From contig ONZQ02000014.1 in the NCBI GenBank assembly GCA_900312665.1, forward strand, positions 1,077,664 through 1,141,663: a stretch of DNA of 64,000 nt, in the 5' to 3' direction. The DNA is from Cephalotrichum gorgonifer. Lineage: Eukaryota > Ascomycota > Sordariomycetes > Microascales > Microascaceae. Both the position numbers and the translations under genes were made by a program. Positions within the stretch are counted from its first letter, which is position 1. Each line of letters starts with the position of its first letter. Positions 32,819 to 42,839 of the stretch are shown here, in pieces. Below the pieces are notes generated by a model. That model did not search any database. It worked only from the letters and a program-made list of their open reading frames with translations, and was not told where the DNA came from.

Positions 32819-34461
32819 TCACAGTCCCAACTGCCCGAGACACGCCCTAAGATATTCGCCCTCCAGCATCCTTTCCAGATACCGCGCGATATCCCCCTCG
32901 TGATTCATCGCCTGGATTTCTGCCTTCACATTCATCATCAGCATGGTCTGAAGCTCCCTTGTCGCCTCTACGGCATCCGCATCACGGTCGCGGCCCTCCA
33001 CCATTGAAAAGTCTCTGAGTAGCTTGACGGCTAACTTCCGGTCCCACTGCGTGAGCGGAACGAGCCGGCTATAGGATTTGGTCTGCGAGTATGAGAGCTT
33101 CTGAGAAGAAGGGATATCCCGGGTAGCGGGAGTGATGTCGAAGAAGGGTGACGTCTCGCCTTGATCTGCCGTGCTGCCCAGATCTCTGTTCTTGATGCCT
33201 AGCCACTGGAGGGATGGGAGCTTGAGTGCCTCTTCGTGCTCCAGGGCGACGGAACCCCACTTGTAGCAGCGGAATATATTGATCCCGTCGGGATCGTAGT
33301 CGACGAGAGCGTAGATTGGTATGGTAGGTCGGGCGATGTGGACTTTGTGGAGGAATGAGCGCGTTACGAGGTCCGGGTACCCTTTACCCTGTCGTATGAA
33401 TGAGCAAGGTGAAACTGGAGGTCTAGTAGCATGAGCTTCTCACCGTCACCAGGAGGCCTGGGCCAGCTACCGAGGTCTCCCAGTACCTTGTCTTGGAGAG
33501 GGTTCGGAAGGTAGCCTCCGCCGTGGCAATGTCAGTCAAGCGAACACTTGCAGGAGGGAACCAGACCATGCCACGGCCGTGAAACTCACCTCCTTCTCGA
33601 TAACAAGAACCCAGCGGGTAGGGCCCAGATCTAATTTCTGGATCTCGTTCGACGGCGGTATAATGCTCCCCTGAAATAATCAAGAGGATAAGTATCAGTT
33701 CCATCCAGGTGTCATCCCGTTGCCAGGCAGCTTGCCTCAGGGTTCTGCGCTGCGTCCGCCACCCCCGATCCCCCTAGGTGCACCTTGACAGGTCCTGAAA
33801 TGATACCCTTCCCTGCCGCGACCTGCTAGAGGAGTCATTTACGAGATAAACCTTGGAGACAGATAGTCCGGAGAAGGGACCTACGATCCCAAGGTCGTGC
33901 CGTCCGACTCCGAGGGTAGCGGCTAAGTCGTCGACCAACTGGTCAACTCTCGCCTGCGAGCCATACAGCTCCGATTCCTCGTAATAGAGGTTCCTACGCG
34001 GAGGCACCGAATGTTGGTCAATCTACCCAACTATCCAGGGCACGCATTTTTCGCACGGTCGGTAGCATTGCGGACCTCTTAGTAAACACCTTTCCCGTTC
34101 TCAGCGCCGTGTGAGCACTCTTCAAAAGGTGCAGTACCTGATCTGGATGGATGACCCGGCATGTTAGATTATCGCCAAGACCACGGCCGCCCCACACCCG
34201 TTAAGAAACAAGGCGGGAGCGGAGCATACTAAACTTCCTCGCTTCCGCCTCCGTCCGACCTGGAAAAGTGACGTTCGCGGCCACCCTGCCATCCGCCAAC
34301 GTCCGCTTGCGGGTGCATAACGGGAGCGAGAGAGGCTGCGGCGGGTCCTGGAGGAGGGGGTCCGCTACGCCCTGCTCTATGATTGCTTCTATTCTTGCGA
34401 TGAGGGCGTCGGTGCGGTTAGGCGGCTGGGGCGCCGCCCGAGGGTTACGACTCCGGGGCAT
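32819..34461 (-). CDS. SPO11: Meiotic DNA double-strand-break protein Spo11, 7 exons
   Basis: Exons 34461-34230, 34142-34076, 33993-33885, 33822-33736, 33670-33590, 33515-33444 and 33388-32819 give 405 aa, the family size. The tyrosine of the 5Y-CAP domain lies in KRNLYYEES (Tyr103/Tyr104). The following VAAGKGIISGPV matches the family. The Toprim part shows VLVIEKE (Glu190), GYPDLVTR and DYDPDGINIF (Asp248, Asp250), which bind Mg2+. It cuts DNA to start meiotic recombination in the nucleus, so the species probably keeps a sexual cycle. Oddities: intron 4 is a GC-AG intron (donor GCAAGC) and intron 2 has donor GTCCGC. Confidence 0.92.
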
Positions 34462-35048
34462 TAGGAGGATTGTTTATGCGCCTCGTGGAGTATCGCCTTC
34501 GGTTGAACCTATATTTTGGGCGACGGGTGCAAAAAACCTGGGGTTCGGCGATGGACGGGTTTGATAGCCCGGGCACCATGCAAGTAGGATCATGGACGTC
34601 AGTGGCACACGGGAACGTTCACATGCCAGCAAACGGTTGTGGGGAACTGCCTTCAATTGTTGCATATAAGGATAGGGTGAGAACTCTAGACAATACAGTA
34701 CCTGAATATGCGTTTAAAGGGGGTTCTTTCGGAGATGTATTCGAGTAGATTGTGGCTGTATATGTGATTAAGGGGGCTATTCGGAGATATAGAAAAACCG
34801 GAGATCTAATCACCCGACGGAGTCCGCTAGCGCTCAATTGACTCCTGTCAAGCTCTTGTTGCCTCCTAACCAGGGTCTTTAAACGATCGCTTTATAGCTA
34901 TCATCGTCTGCTCTCCAGCGCAATACAATCTCAACTCGCTTCAAAGTTCAGGAAGCTCTCTTGAATCACTCCTCCGATGGACTGATTGTATCTCGCCTCT
35001 TCCTATAACTTATTTATTCTCAAAAGTGACCACATCCCGCCCGTTGCC
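34462..35048. other. Divergent intergenic region, SPO11 / oxidosqualene cyclase
   Basis: 587 bp between divergent starts. No gene or specific regulator motif was recognised. Confidence 0.5.
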
Positions 35049-37452
35049 ATGCCTAGGGACAAGCGCACAGGGATCAGTCGGCCCGTCGGGTCTGATGGCG
35101 GCTTCCCAAAGCGGCCACAGCTCGAGGAGAAGACGGACATCACGAAGTGGCGCTGCAGGGATGACGAGGGTCGGTTGACGTGGCATTACCTCGCCGACGA
35201 AGAGGCCGCGAAAGAATGGCCACAAAGCTATGCCGACAAGTGGTATCTCGGCATGCCTTTGGTTTGTCTCCCACGCTCGCATCCCTCGCCTTCTTCCCCC
35301 GCGATCAGTTCACTCCTCATTTGTGCGGTCAAACTAACTTGATCTCCCTCTCCCGACAGGACCTACCCGCCCTCCCGCGCCCCACCAACCCCCTCGACTC
35401 CGTCCGCAACGGCCTCGAATTCTTCGAAAAGCTCCAGCTCCCATCGGGCGAATGGGGCTGCGAATACGGAGGCCCCATGTTCCTCCTCCCCGGCGTCGTT
35501 ATCTCCTGGTACGTTACCCGGACGCCCGTACCGCCGCACTACGCCACCGAGATCCGCAACTACCTCTTCGCGCGTGCGCATCCCGACGACGGCGGCTGGG
35601 GCCTCCACATCGAGGGCGAGAGCTCCGTCTTCGGCACGGCGCTGAACTACACCATCCTCCGACTCATCGGCGTGGACGCCGAGGACCCCGTCATGGTCAA
35701 GGCCAGGGGCACGCTACACAAACTGGGGGGCGCGACGAACGGCCCGCACTGGGCCAAGTTCTGGCTTGCCATGCTTGGGATCGCGCACTGGGATCTCGTC
35801 AACCCCATTCCGCCCGAGCTCTGGCTCGTCCCGGACTGGGTGCCCATCGCGCCGTGGAGGTGGTGGCTCCACGTCCGGGCGGTGTACATCCCAATGTCGT
35901 ACATCTACTCGAAGCGGTGGACCTGCGAGGAGACGGATGTCATTAGGGAGCTGCGGCAGGAGCTCTTCGTGCAGCCGTGGGCGGAGATAAACTGGGCCGG
36001 CCACCGGAACACCATCTCCCATACGGACAACTACCATCCCAAGTCACTGCTCCTAAACACAGCGAACTGGGTGCTGGCCAACGTGTGGAACCCATACCTG
36101 CGGCCGAACTGGGTCAAGAACCGGGCCGAGTCGTGGACGAGCGAGCTGGTCGACATGGAGGACGCGAACACAGACTTCGCGGACCTCGCACCCGTCAGCG
36201 CACCGCTGAACACAATCCTCTGCTACATCAGGGACGGGCCGGGGTCGTACACCGTCCGGCGGCACATCGAGCGGCTCGAGGAGTTCCTCTGGGTCAAGAA
36301 TGAGGGGATGTTGTGCAACGGGACGAACGGCGTGCAGTGCTGGGACACTGCGTTCATGATCCAGTCGGTCATCGCGGCCGGCCTCGAGAAGGACGAGAGG
36401 TGGCGTCCCATGCTCACGAAGGCGCTCGAGTTCCTCGATCAGCAGCAGATCCGCGAGGACTGCGTGGAGCAGGAGAAGTGCTACCGGCAGCAGCGCAGGG
36501 GCGGGTGGCCGTTCAGCAACAAGGACCAGGGCTACGGCGTCAGCGACTGCATCTCGGAGGCGCTCAAGTCGGTCATCCTACTGCAGGAGACGGAGGGGTA
36601 CCCGCGGCTCATCGAGGACCAGCGCATCTTCGACTCGATCGACACGCTCCTCCTGTACCAGAACGCCACGGGCGGCGTGGGATCCTACGAGCTGCGGCGG
36701 GGCGGCGAGTACATGGAGATGCTCAACGCGGCCGAGGTGTTCGGGCGCATCATGGTGGAGTACGACTACCCGGAGTGCACGACGTCGAGCGTCACGGCGC
36801 TGTCGATATTCCGGGAGCACTGGCCCGACTACAGGACCTCCGAGATCAACACGTTCATCGACAGGGCGGTGAAGTGGATCAAGGTGAACCAGAACAGCGA
36901 CGGGAGCTGGTACGGGAGCTGGGGGATCTGCTATACGTATGCGGCCATGTTCGCGCTGGAGAGTCTCGCGGGCATCGGAGAGACGTATTCCACTAGCGCG
37001 AGCTCGAAGGCGGGGTGCGACTTTTTGATTTCGAAGCAGAGGAAGGATGGGGGGTGGTCGGAGAGCTACAAGGTATGTCATGTCTCTTTCGCCGAACTCA
37101 CGACGACCTCGTGGTGCCCCTTCCGTGGTTTTGCAAGGGTTTACTAATGGATCTGTAATAGTCATGCGAGGACATGGTGTACACCGAGCACCCGTCGGGC
37201 TCCCTAGTGGTGCAGACGGCGTGGGCGCTCATCAGCCTCATCGAGGCGGACTACCCACACGTGGAGCCGCTCCGGAGGGGCGTGCGGCTGATAATGGAGA
37301 GGCAGCAGGACAACGGGGAGTGGCTGCAGGAGGCGATCGAGGGGGTGTTCAACAAGAGCTGCATGATCTCTTACCCGAACTACAAATTTACGTTCCCGAT
37401 TAAGGCGCTGGGGATGTTTGCGAGGAAGTACCCTGACGAGAAGGTGGTCTGA
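35049..37452 (+). CDS. ERG7: Oxidosqualene cyclase (lanosterol synthase-like), 3 exons
   Basis: Exons 35049-35261, 35360-37072 and 37162-37452 give 738 aa, as for lanosterol synthase. Multiple QW motifs are visible (for example GGWPFSNKDQGYGVSD, NSDGSWYGSWG, KDGGWSES, DNGEW). The catalytic Asp is kept (Asp467), but the usual DCTAE box reads DCISE here. Family activity is cyclisation of 2,3-oxidosqualene to a triterpene at the ER membrane, lanosterol in ergosterol synthesis. The altered box leaves open a paralogue making another triterpene. No sterol-modifying cluster surrounds it; SPO11 is divergent and a carnitine-type dioxygenase lies downstream. Confidence 0.88.
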
Positions 37453-38280
37453 GGAGGCCACGCACTCAGGAGATACGCCGCCATTAATTCTGGGGAATAT
37501 CGGTGGTTTTGAAGCTGGGAGGCTGTACTAATGGATTCTATGATAACCCCATTTGGGGGTTTTTGGCAGGAGCTGCCAGTAATATATGTAATAATAGATA
37601 TATGAGGACGTGGTTGAACGAACCGTTGTCCGGTGTTGGCGACCGCAGCTTGGGCTTACCTTTGTCTCGAGGATTCCATTATTGCCCCTCCACCCTCAAA
37701 TCTCACATGCAAAACGGTGTCGTATGCAGCTCTGCTCTGCCCCGCATCAGCTCAGTGTGACCCCACCTTCCCTTCCCGCCATCTTCCCGTCTCCCGTCAG
37801 CCGTCAGCTGCATCCTTCCGTCTTCCCTTACGCCGAAGTCCAATTGCGGCAATTTTTCCTTGGTAGGGGGTCGAATCCTGACGGTATGGGATGCATTTAT
37901 GCTTGATGTATGTGGGGTGTTACGATGGATACTACATAGGCCCAGGGCATCGAGACTGCCGAGGCCGTTTTGGCGAACTGGAGTTAGTTGCGGGGCTGAT
38001 AAGTTGGCATGAGCCCATTCCATTTCGCTGCTGCGGAGAATGCGGGGACGAGCGGAGGAGCGAGATGTATTTAAAGTTCCATGTTCCTCGCGGTTCGGTG
38101 CTAGTGTCTTCGGCTATTTGAGCTTGCTGTGTTGTGGGGTTGGTGTGCGAATACGAGTACAAGTATTAATGCCCAGGTTGTCTCTCGATTACTCGTACCT
38201 CGGTCCCGGTAAATAAACTCACTAACAGCCGACCAACAACCTCCAACACAACCTCCAACCTCGACCACACAACACACGAT
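37453..38280. other. Intergenic, no gene seen
   Basis: 3' flank of the cyclase and promoter of the dioxygenase; only short unrelated open frames. Confidence 0.5.
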
Positions 38281-39828
38281 ATGGCCTCGAGAACAGCAAT
38301 GCTCCCGCGGCTGCTCGCCCGGTCTTCGCGCCCGGCGCTACGCACCGCGCGGAGAGCAATCCCGGTGTCCACACCCATAATACCGACATGTCCCAGGTCG
38401 CAATTCACCCCGCGCCTTCTCACAACCTCCTGGCACCTGCGCAATCCCGCTGTAGACACCGCCGCTGCGACAGCCCCGGCGGATGCACACCTCGCGCCAG
38501 CGCCCGCGTGGCTCCACGAGAAAGTAAGCACGGCCGCCCTCTGGCTCCGTGACTCCTGTCGCTGCGAAATCTGCGTCAGCCCCTCCTCGGGCCAGAAGTC
38601 CTTCGCGACCACCGATATCCCGGCCTCCATCCAGCCCAAGACCGTGCGCGTCTCTCCCTCTGGCGAGCTAGCGGTAGAATGGGCCAACGACATCCCCGGC
38701 GCCGCGGCGCAAGGCCACGCCTCGACCTACTCCCCCGCGTACCTCGACTCCCTCCATTTCCGCAAGGTCCTCGGCGAGCGTGAGCCTAGCGACTTCACCC
38801 TCTCTGACCGGACGATCCCCTACCGCGCCTGGAACGCGGAGACCCTACGGCGGCACCTGGGCGGCGGGGCGGAGAAGTTGGAGCACCGCGACTTCATGAG
38901 CAGCGACGACGCGTACTGGCGCGCGCTCTTCGACCTCGAGGCCTACGGGATCGTCTTCCTGAAGAACGTGCCCCGGGACGAGGGCTCCGTGGCGGAGGTG
39001 GGGTTGCGGATCGCGAACCTCCAGGAGACCTTCTACGGGCGCACGTGGGACGTCGTCTCGAAGCCCGACGCCGAGAACGTGGCCTACACGAACTCGTACC
39101 TCGGCCTGCATGAGGACATGATGTACCTCGTCCAGCCGCCGCGCATCCAGCTGCTGCACTGCATGGACAACTCGTGCGACGGCGGCGAGTCCATCTTCAG
39201 CGACGCCAGCGCCGCCGTGCTGGAGATGATGAACGACCCGCTGGAGCGGGAGGGCGTCGAGCTCCTGAGCGAGTACCTGGTCAGGTACCACTACGACAAG
39301 CACCCGTTCTCGTACCGGCAGGCGAGGCCCGTGTTCAACGTCCGCACGGACGAGGAGGGGAGGAGGGAGCTGGTGAACGTGTGGTGGTCGCCGCCGTTCC
39401 AGGCGCCGAACCCGCCGTACGTGAGCGACGCGGGACACGCGAGGCACAGGGCGTGGCAGGCGGCGGCGGCGAGGTTTGAGGGTATCCTGTCGAGGGGGGA
39501 CAACGTCTACGAGGTCAAGCTGGAGCCGGGGGAGTGTGTGATATTCGATAATAGGCGGGTGCTGCATGGGAGGAAGGCGTTTAATACGGGGAGCGGGGAG
39601 AGGTGGCTGAGGGGGACGTATATCTCCGACGAGGACTTCACGAGCAGGATGAGGAGTGCGGATCGGGAGGCCGTGGCGGCGTATAGGAGAGAGAAGGGGC
39701 TCGAGGGTGGAGAGGGTAGGAAGGGTTCGGATGAGAGGATGGCGGGGTATGGGTCTTTGGGCGGGTGGCTGCGGTCGCCGGGGGAGTTGCCTGGGGAGGC
39801 ATTGGAAGGGAAGCTCTGGAGGGCGTGA
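38281..39828 (+). CDS. Mitochondrial gamma-butyrobetaine hydroxylase-like Fe(II)/2-oxoglutarate dioxygenase
   Basis: A single exon of 515 aa. The Arg/Ser-rich, acid-poor N-terminus (MASRTAMLPRLLARSSRPALRTARR) looks like a mitochondrial presequence. A GBBH-like N-terminal zinc domain shows LWLRDSCRCEICVSP. The TauD catalytic domain has the facial triad H277-x-D279 (LHEDMMY) and H429 (VLHGRKAF), plus Arg in ERWLRGTYIS to bind 2-oxoglutarate. Relatives catalyse the last step of carnitine synthesis (gamma-butyrobetaine hydroxylation) or trimethyllysine hydroxylation. I cannot tell which. The C-terminus (ADREAVAAYRREKG...) extends about 60 residues past the core. Confidence 0.88.
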   Translation: MASRTAMLPRLLARSSRPALRTARRAIPVSTPIIPTCPRSQFTPRLLTTSWHLRNPAVDTAAATAPADAHLAPAPAWLHEKVSTAALWLRDSCRCEICVSPSSGQKSFATTDIPASIQPKTVRVSPSGELAVEWANDIPGAAAQGHASTYSPAYLDSLHFRKVLGEREPSDFTLSDRTIPYRAWNAETLRRHLGGGAEKLEHRDFMSSDDAYWRALFDLEAYGIVFLKNVPRDEGSVAEVGLRIANLQETFYGRTWDVVSKPDAENVAYTNSYLGLHEDMMYLVQPPRIQLLHCMDNSCDGGESIFSDASAAVLEMMNDPLEREGVELLSEYLVRYHYDKHPFSYRQARPVFNVRTDEEGRRELVNVWWSPPFQAPNPPYVSDAGHARHRAWQAAAARFEGILSRGDNVYEVKLEPGECVIFDNRRVLHGRKAFNTGSGERWLRGTYISDEDFTSRMRSADREAVAAYRREKGLEGGEGRKGSDERMAGYGSLGGWLRSPGELPGEALEGKLWRA

Positions 39829-40105
39829 TGGGAGTGGACTGGAAAGAGAAATGAGACGTATTAGTTGAGCTAGTATTGGACAGTCTCTATACCCGCTTCT
39901 TAAGCCCTTAAGCCGTTGCAGGACTCCCACCGTGCCTACCGTAACAATCCCGGCCCCACCTTGGGTATACTTGACTGGGAATTGCAAGATCGGCCTGGAA
40001 CCTGGATACACAAAGGGCATCTGAGGTATCTAGACACATAGGATAGCCAGCCACCTTCGCTTCTGTCTTTTGGATCTCGTTCCGAGCTCCGAATCCATCA
40101 ACAAC
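39829..40105. other. Short intergenic stretch before tRNA-Arg
   Basis: 3' flank of the dioxygenase. The large minus-strand open frame over this region and the dioxygenase is an antisense shadow. No gene was seen. Confidence 0.5.
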
Positions 40106-40177
40106 GGTCTAGTGGCCCAATGGCAAGGCGTTTGGCTTCGAACCAAAAGATTGTAGGTTCGACCCCTGCCTAGATCA
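40106..40177 (+). tRNA. tRNA-Arg (TCG)
   Basis: A 72-nt cloverleaf: acceptor GGTCTAG/CTAGATC with one G-T pair, D arm GCCC-AATGGCAA-GGC, anticodon arm TTTGG-CTTCGAA-CCAAA with anticodon TCG, T arm GTAGG-TTCGACC-CCTGC, discriminator A. No intron. A T-run follows within about 15 nt. Confidence 0.93.
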
Positions 40178-40728
40178 TCGTTTCCTTTTTGCTCATTTGT
40201 ACTATGGCCCTTTATTTTGGTGCCTTCGTACGCACTCATTCCCTCATGTATTAAATTTCCTGTCCCAAGAACGGTCTGGATAGCGGGTTCTTTATTCATC
40301 AAAGAGCAAGCCAGACCGATGATCCGAGGGAGTGCTTGTCTTCTTCTTGCGGTGTAGAGGTCATACACCCTGTCACGCTTCTTGGTCCTATCAAGGTTCT
40401 TGATTGAGGCTATACGGAGGGAAAGGGGTACCCGTCAGTATTCTCTGTAAAGCTCCCAGCGTCGCGTGGCCCACACACCCCCGGAGCCTGGGATATACAT
40501 TGTGCAGCTGGCCCTGGCCTCTTCCTTGATCCACCTCTAACTTGTATTTTAGAAACCCCTCATTTCACAGCGGCCCGTATATAAAGGACTCTTCCACCAC
40601 AAGGATGAGGATGCACAGCTCTCAAACTCTTTCACAGACTACCTACTTCCCTCATTAAATTCATTACAGATGGAATATAGGCGTTCCACTTTGCCTTTTC
40701 ATAATCACATCAAACGCCGGTGTGCACC
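40178..40728. promoter_or_regulatory. Intergenic and promoter of hypothetical gene at 40.7 kb
   Basis: The proximal part has a clear TATA box, TATATAAA at 40578-40585, about 145 bp before the ATG, followed by a CT-rich leader. This supports the downstream ORF as a real Pol II gene. Confidence 0.55.
40578..40585 (+). promoter_or_regulatory. TATA box
   Basis: TATATAAA, about 145 bp upstream of the hypothetical gene's ATG at 40729. Confidence 0.6.
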
Positions 40729-41430
40729 ATGGAACCGAACAGGGACCCTGCCAGTGTGAATTCTGCCTCGGATGATTTGTGCCAGTCCCACCCTACCACT
40801 CCCACTTCCATGGACACCACCTCTCAAGTCAAGGGCTCTACTTCTCTTATCCGCTCCACCCCCCCTGCCATTAAGAACGATGTTTCTCTTGTCGAGGGTC
40901 CCGCTCCTGTCCCTAGAGATAGAGACCCTCAGTGGATGAGCTTCCTTTACCTCGCCAACTCCTGGACATGGGTCAACGACGCTGTCACTACTACCAACCG
41001 TATCAAAGTCACGGCAACCCAACACCTCCTCTGTCCTGCACCAACTTCAGACGACCACTTCCCTTGTAACAAAGGTTCGATTCAGGAGGGTACTCTTCTA
41101 CCCCTGACGGCCAATCCGTCCCTTACATTGTCCCTCGATGTTGAGGCCATCGAGATGGAATCGCAACCCACTATGGCCGGCTCAAACACGCCCATCCTGA
41201 TGGATCTCATCTGGGACCCTGAAGAGATGCGCCTAGGTGTTGGCTATGGTCTCAACTCAGGTTTAAACCCGACCCCTGAGGTGGTCGCATTGTTCGGCCA
41301 GGGTCATGAAGGCCAAATGGAGGGCGGGTTTGAGGAAACTTTCCAATCGTGGCTCGAGACGTCGGACGATTGGAGCAAGGGAGGCGACGGTGACCATACT
41401 CCGAACAGGTCGGGTGGTTTTAAGTATTAG
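40729..41430 (+). CDS. Hypothetical protein, 233 aa
   Basis: A single exon. The frame opens at a GTG (40720); the first ATG (40729, context CACCATGG) is used. The N-terminus is Ser/Thr/Pro-rich and probably disordered. The middle contains WMSFLYLANSWTWVNDAV and the C-terminal half is acidic (EEMRLGVG..., EGGFEETFQSWLETSDDW). There is no signal peptide, membrane helix or recognised domain. The acidic C-terminus might act in activation, but this is only a composition argument. A TATA box lies 145 bp upstream. It may be a lineage-specific gene. Confidence 0.6.
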   Translation: MEPNRDPASVNSASDDLCQSHPTTPTSMDTTSQVKGSTSLIRSTPPAIKNDVSLVEGPAPVPRDRDPQWMSFLYLANSWTWVNDAVTTTNRIKVTATQHLLCPAPTSDDHFPCNKGSIQEGTLLPLTANPSLTLSLDVEAIEMESQPTMAGSNTPILMDLIWDPEEMRLGVGYGLNSGLNPTPEVVALFGQGHEGQMEGGFEETFQSWLETSDDWSKGGDGDHTPNRSGGFKY

Positions 41431-41938
41431 GACATTGGCTTTAGTTAATAGGATAACGATAGGGAGGACGGAATTGGTATTAGGACAAGTTACGAAGCCG
41501 GGTGTAGCCCTGCAGGGTAGGGAAAGATGGGGGGAAAGATGGGCACTGGGTGCATTTAAGCACTATTTTTGCTTGCTGAAACCGTCCTCGACCTCAAACA
41601 ATAAATTCACATTCTTTTTTTCTATCGTTATTCCTCTCTGAATTCTTCCACTCCTAGAAAATGACATCATGACGTAGCCTTGTAGGAGCTACAGCGGTCC
41701 CCTTGGGTTTTTGTTGCATTGTAATGAGAAGTTTGACTGTATTCGTTATTAGTGCTCATCCAGGCAGACTATTTGACAAGCTTCAGTGACAAGGCACACC
41801 TAAACAACATGGAAGACAATCTCTGGCAAAATACAGAAGAAAGAAAGAAGACAAAAGGGGAGAAGAAAAGAAGAATAAAGAAGAAGAGAAGAGGAAAAAA
41901 GGTCGGTACCCGAGTATTCTCGGGTGCACTGGGAATTG
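41431..41938. other. Intergenic between hypothetical gene and tRNA-Lys
   Basis: 3' flank with an A/G-rich stretch at 41838-41900, which gives the T-rich Pol III terminator of the minus-strand tRNA-Lys. A perfect 7-bp hairpin ACCCGAG-TATT-CTCGGGT lies at 41908-41925. Confidence 0.5.
41908..41925. other. Perfect 7-bp hairpin next to tRNA-Lys
   Basis: ACCCGAG-TATT-CTCGGGT forms a 7-bp stem with a 4-nt loop, about 14 bp past the 3' end of the tRNA and before its T-run. It could sit in the pre-tRNA trailer. Function is not established. Confidence 0.4.
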
Positions 41939-42011
41939 AGCCCAATGCGGGGGTCGAACCCGCAGCCTTCAGATTAAGAGTCTGACGCTCTACCGATTGA
42001 GCTAACCGGGC
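41939..42011 (-). tRNA. tRNA-Lys (CTT)
   Basis: Minus-strand cloverleaf: acceptor GCCCGGT/ATTGGGC, D arm containing GCTC-AATCGGTA-GAGC, anticodon arm TCAGA-CTCTTAA-TCTGA with anticodon CTT, T arm GCGGG-TTCGACC-CCCGC. The base after the acceptor is T. No intron. A long T-run (complement of the A-run near 41895-41900) lies downstream. Confidence 0.93.
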
Positions 42012-42839
42012 GGGTTTAATTTGTTGCGTGATGGGCGAGGCGTTCGGAGCCGAGTTCTCTCTTGCGGTCCCGGTCCCGACTGACACCCCACCTAACCCGT
42101 GGAATCAGCGTCCCGGCTAGTGTGATAAGAATGTTCTGGTGTTTGACCGTTCCGGGGAGTACGTGGGCTTTGACGTAGCTCACTATGGTTCGGGTTCTCT
42201 CTTCATTTCGGGGCGGGGAGGGTCCGCCTTGAGCATGAGGTGTTACCATAAGGTGGCCGGCGTGCGGCTTAAGAATTTCCCTTTCGGGTTGCATGCCGGA
42301 GGTATCTATCCCATCCATACGACGTCGTGGGCCGCATTGTTCCGACACCACGGCACCGGCCACGGCCGCATGGCCGGGCGGCCTCGGATGATCTCACCCG
42401 AGCTCCTCCCGCTCCTCTGTCTACATCTATCCACATGAATAATAAGCCTATCCTGCTACAAGGAACAATACGGACTAAGCTGCAATATAAGAAGAAAGAA
42501 GAAGCCAGTCTGGGAGATAATGCGCCTTTCGACAATGGAACAGATTTCATATCTGTGCAGATGGCATAATTTTATGCAACATTCACCTTCACGCCTACAG
42601 AGCCTACCTTGCTATCTTGCCTATGGCCGGACGATGGGCTCATAGTCACGGTACTCGACAATAAAAACGAAAAGCGGATTTCCCATAGCTTAGCTACCCC
42701 CTCCTAGGCTCTACCACCTCCTCTCCACATCCTGATTAAAGGCAGAAGCGATGTTGATTCTACACTTCTCCATTTCTTGCCCATCATAAACGGCTTTGCC
42801 TATTCGGATGTTAGCAATCAGGCATACAGTGTAGGAACC
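42012..42839. other. Intergenic, no gene seen
   Basis: About 830 bp between tRNA-Lys and the Hsp70-like gene. Only short open frames without similarity. Confidence 0.5.

Noticed and set aside
35714..37461. Antisense frames across the oxidosqualene cyclase
   Set aside because: Arg/Val/Pro-rich shadows of the GC-rich sense coding strand.
38845..40020. 391-codon antisense frame opposite the dioxygenase gene
   Set aside because: High GC at third codon positions keeps the opposite frame open; its Arg/Pro/Val-rich translation has no family features, while the sense strand has a complete catalytic triad.
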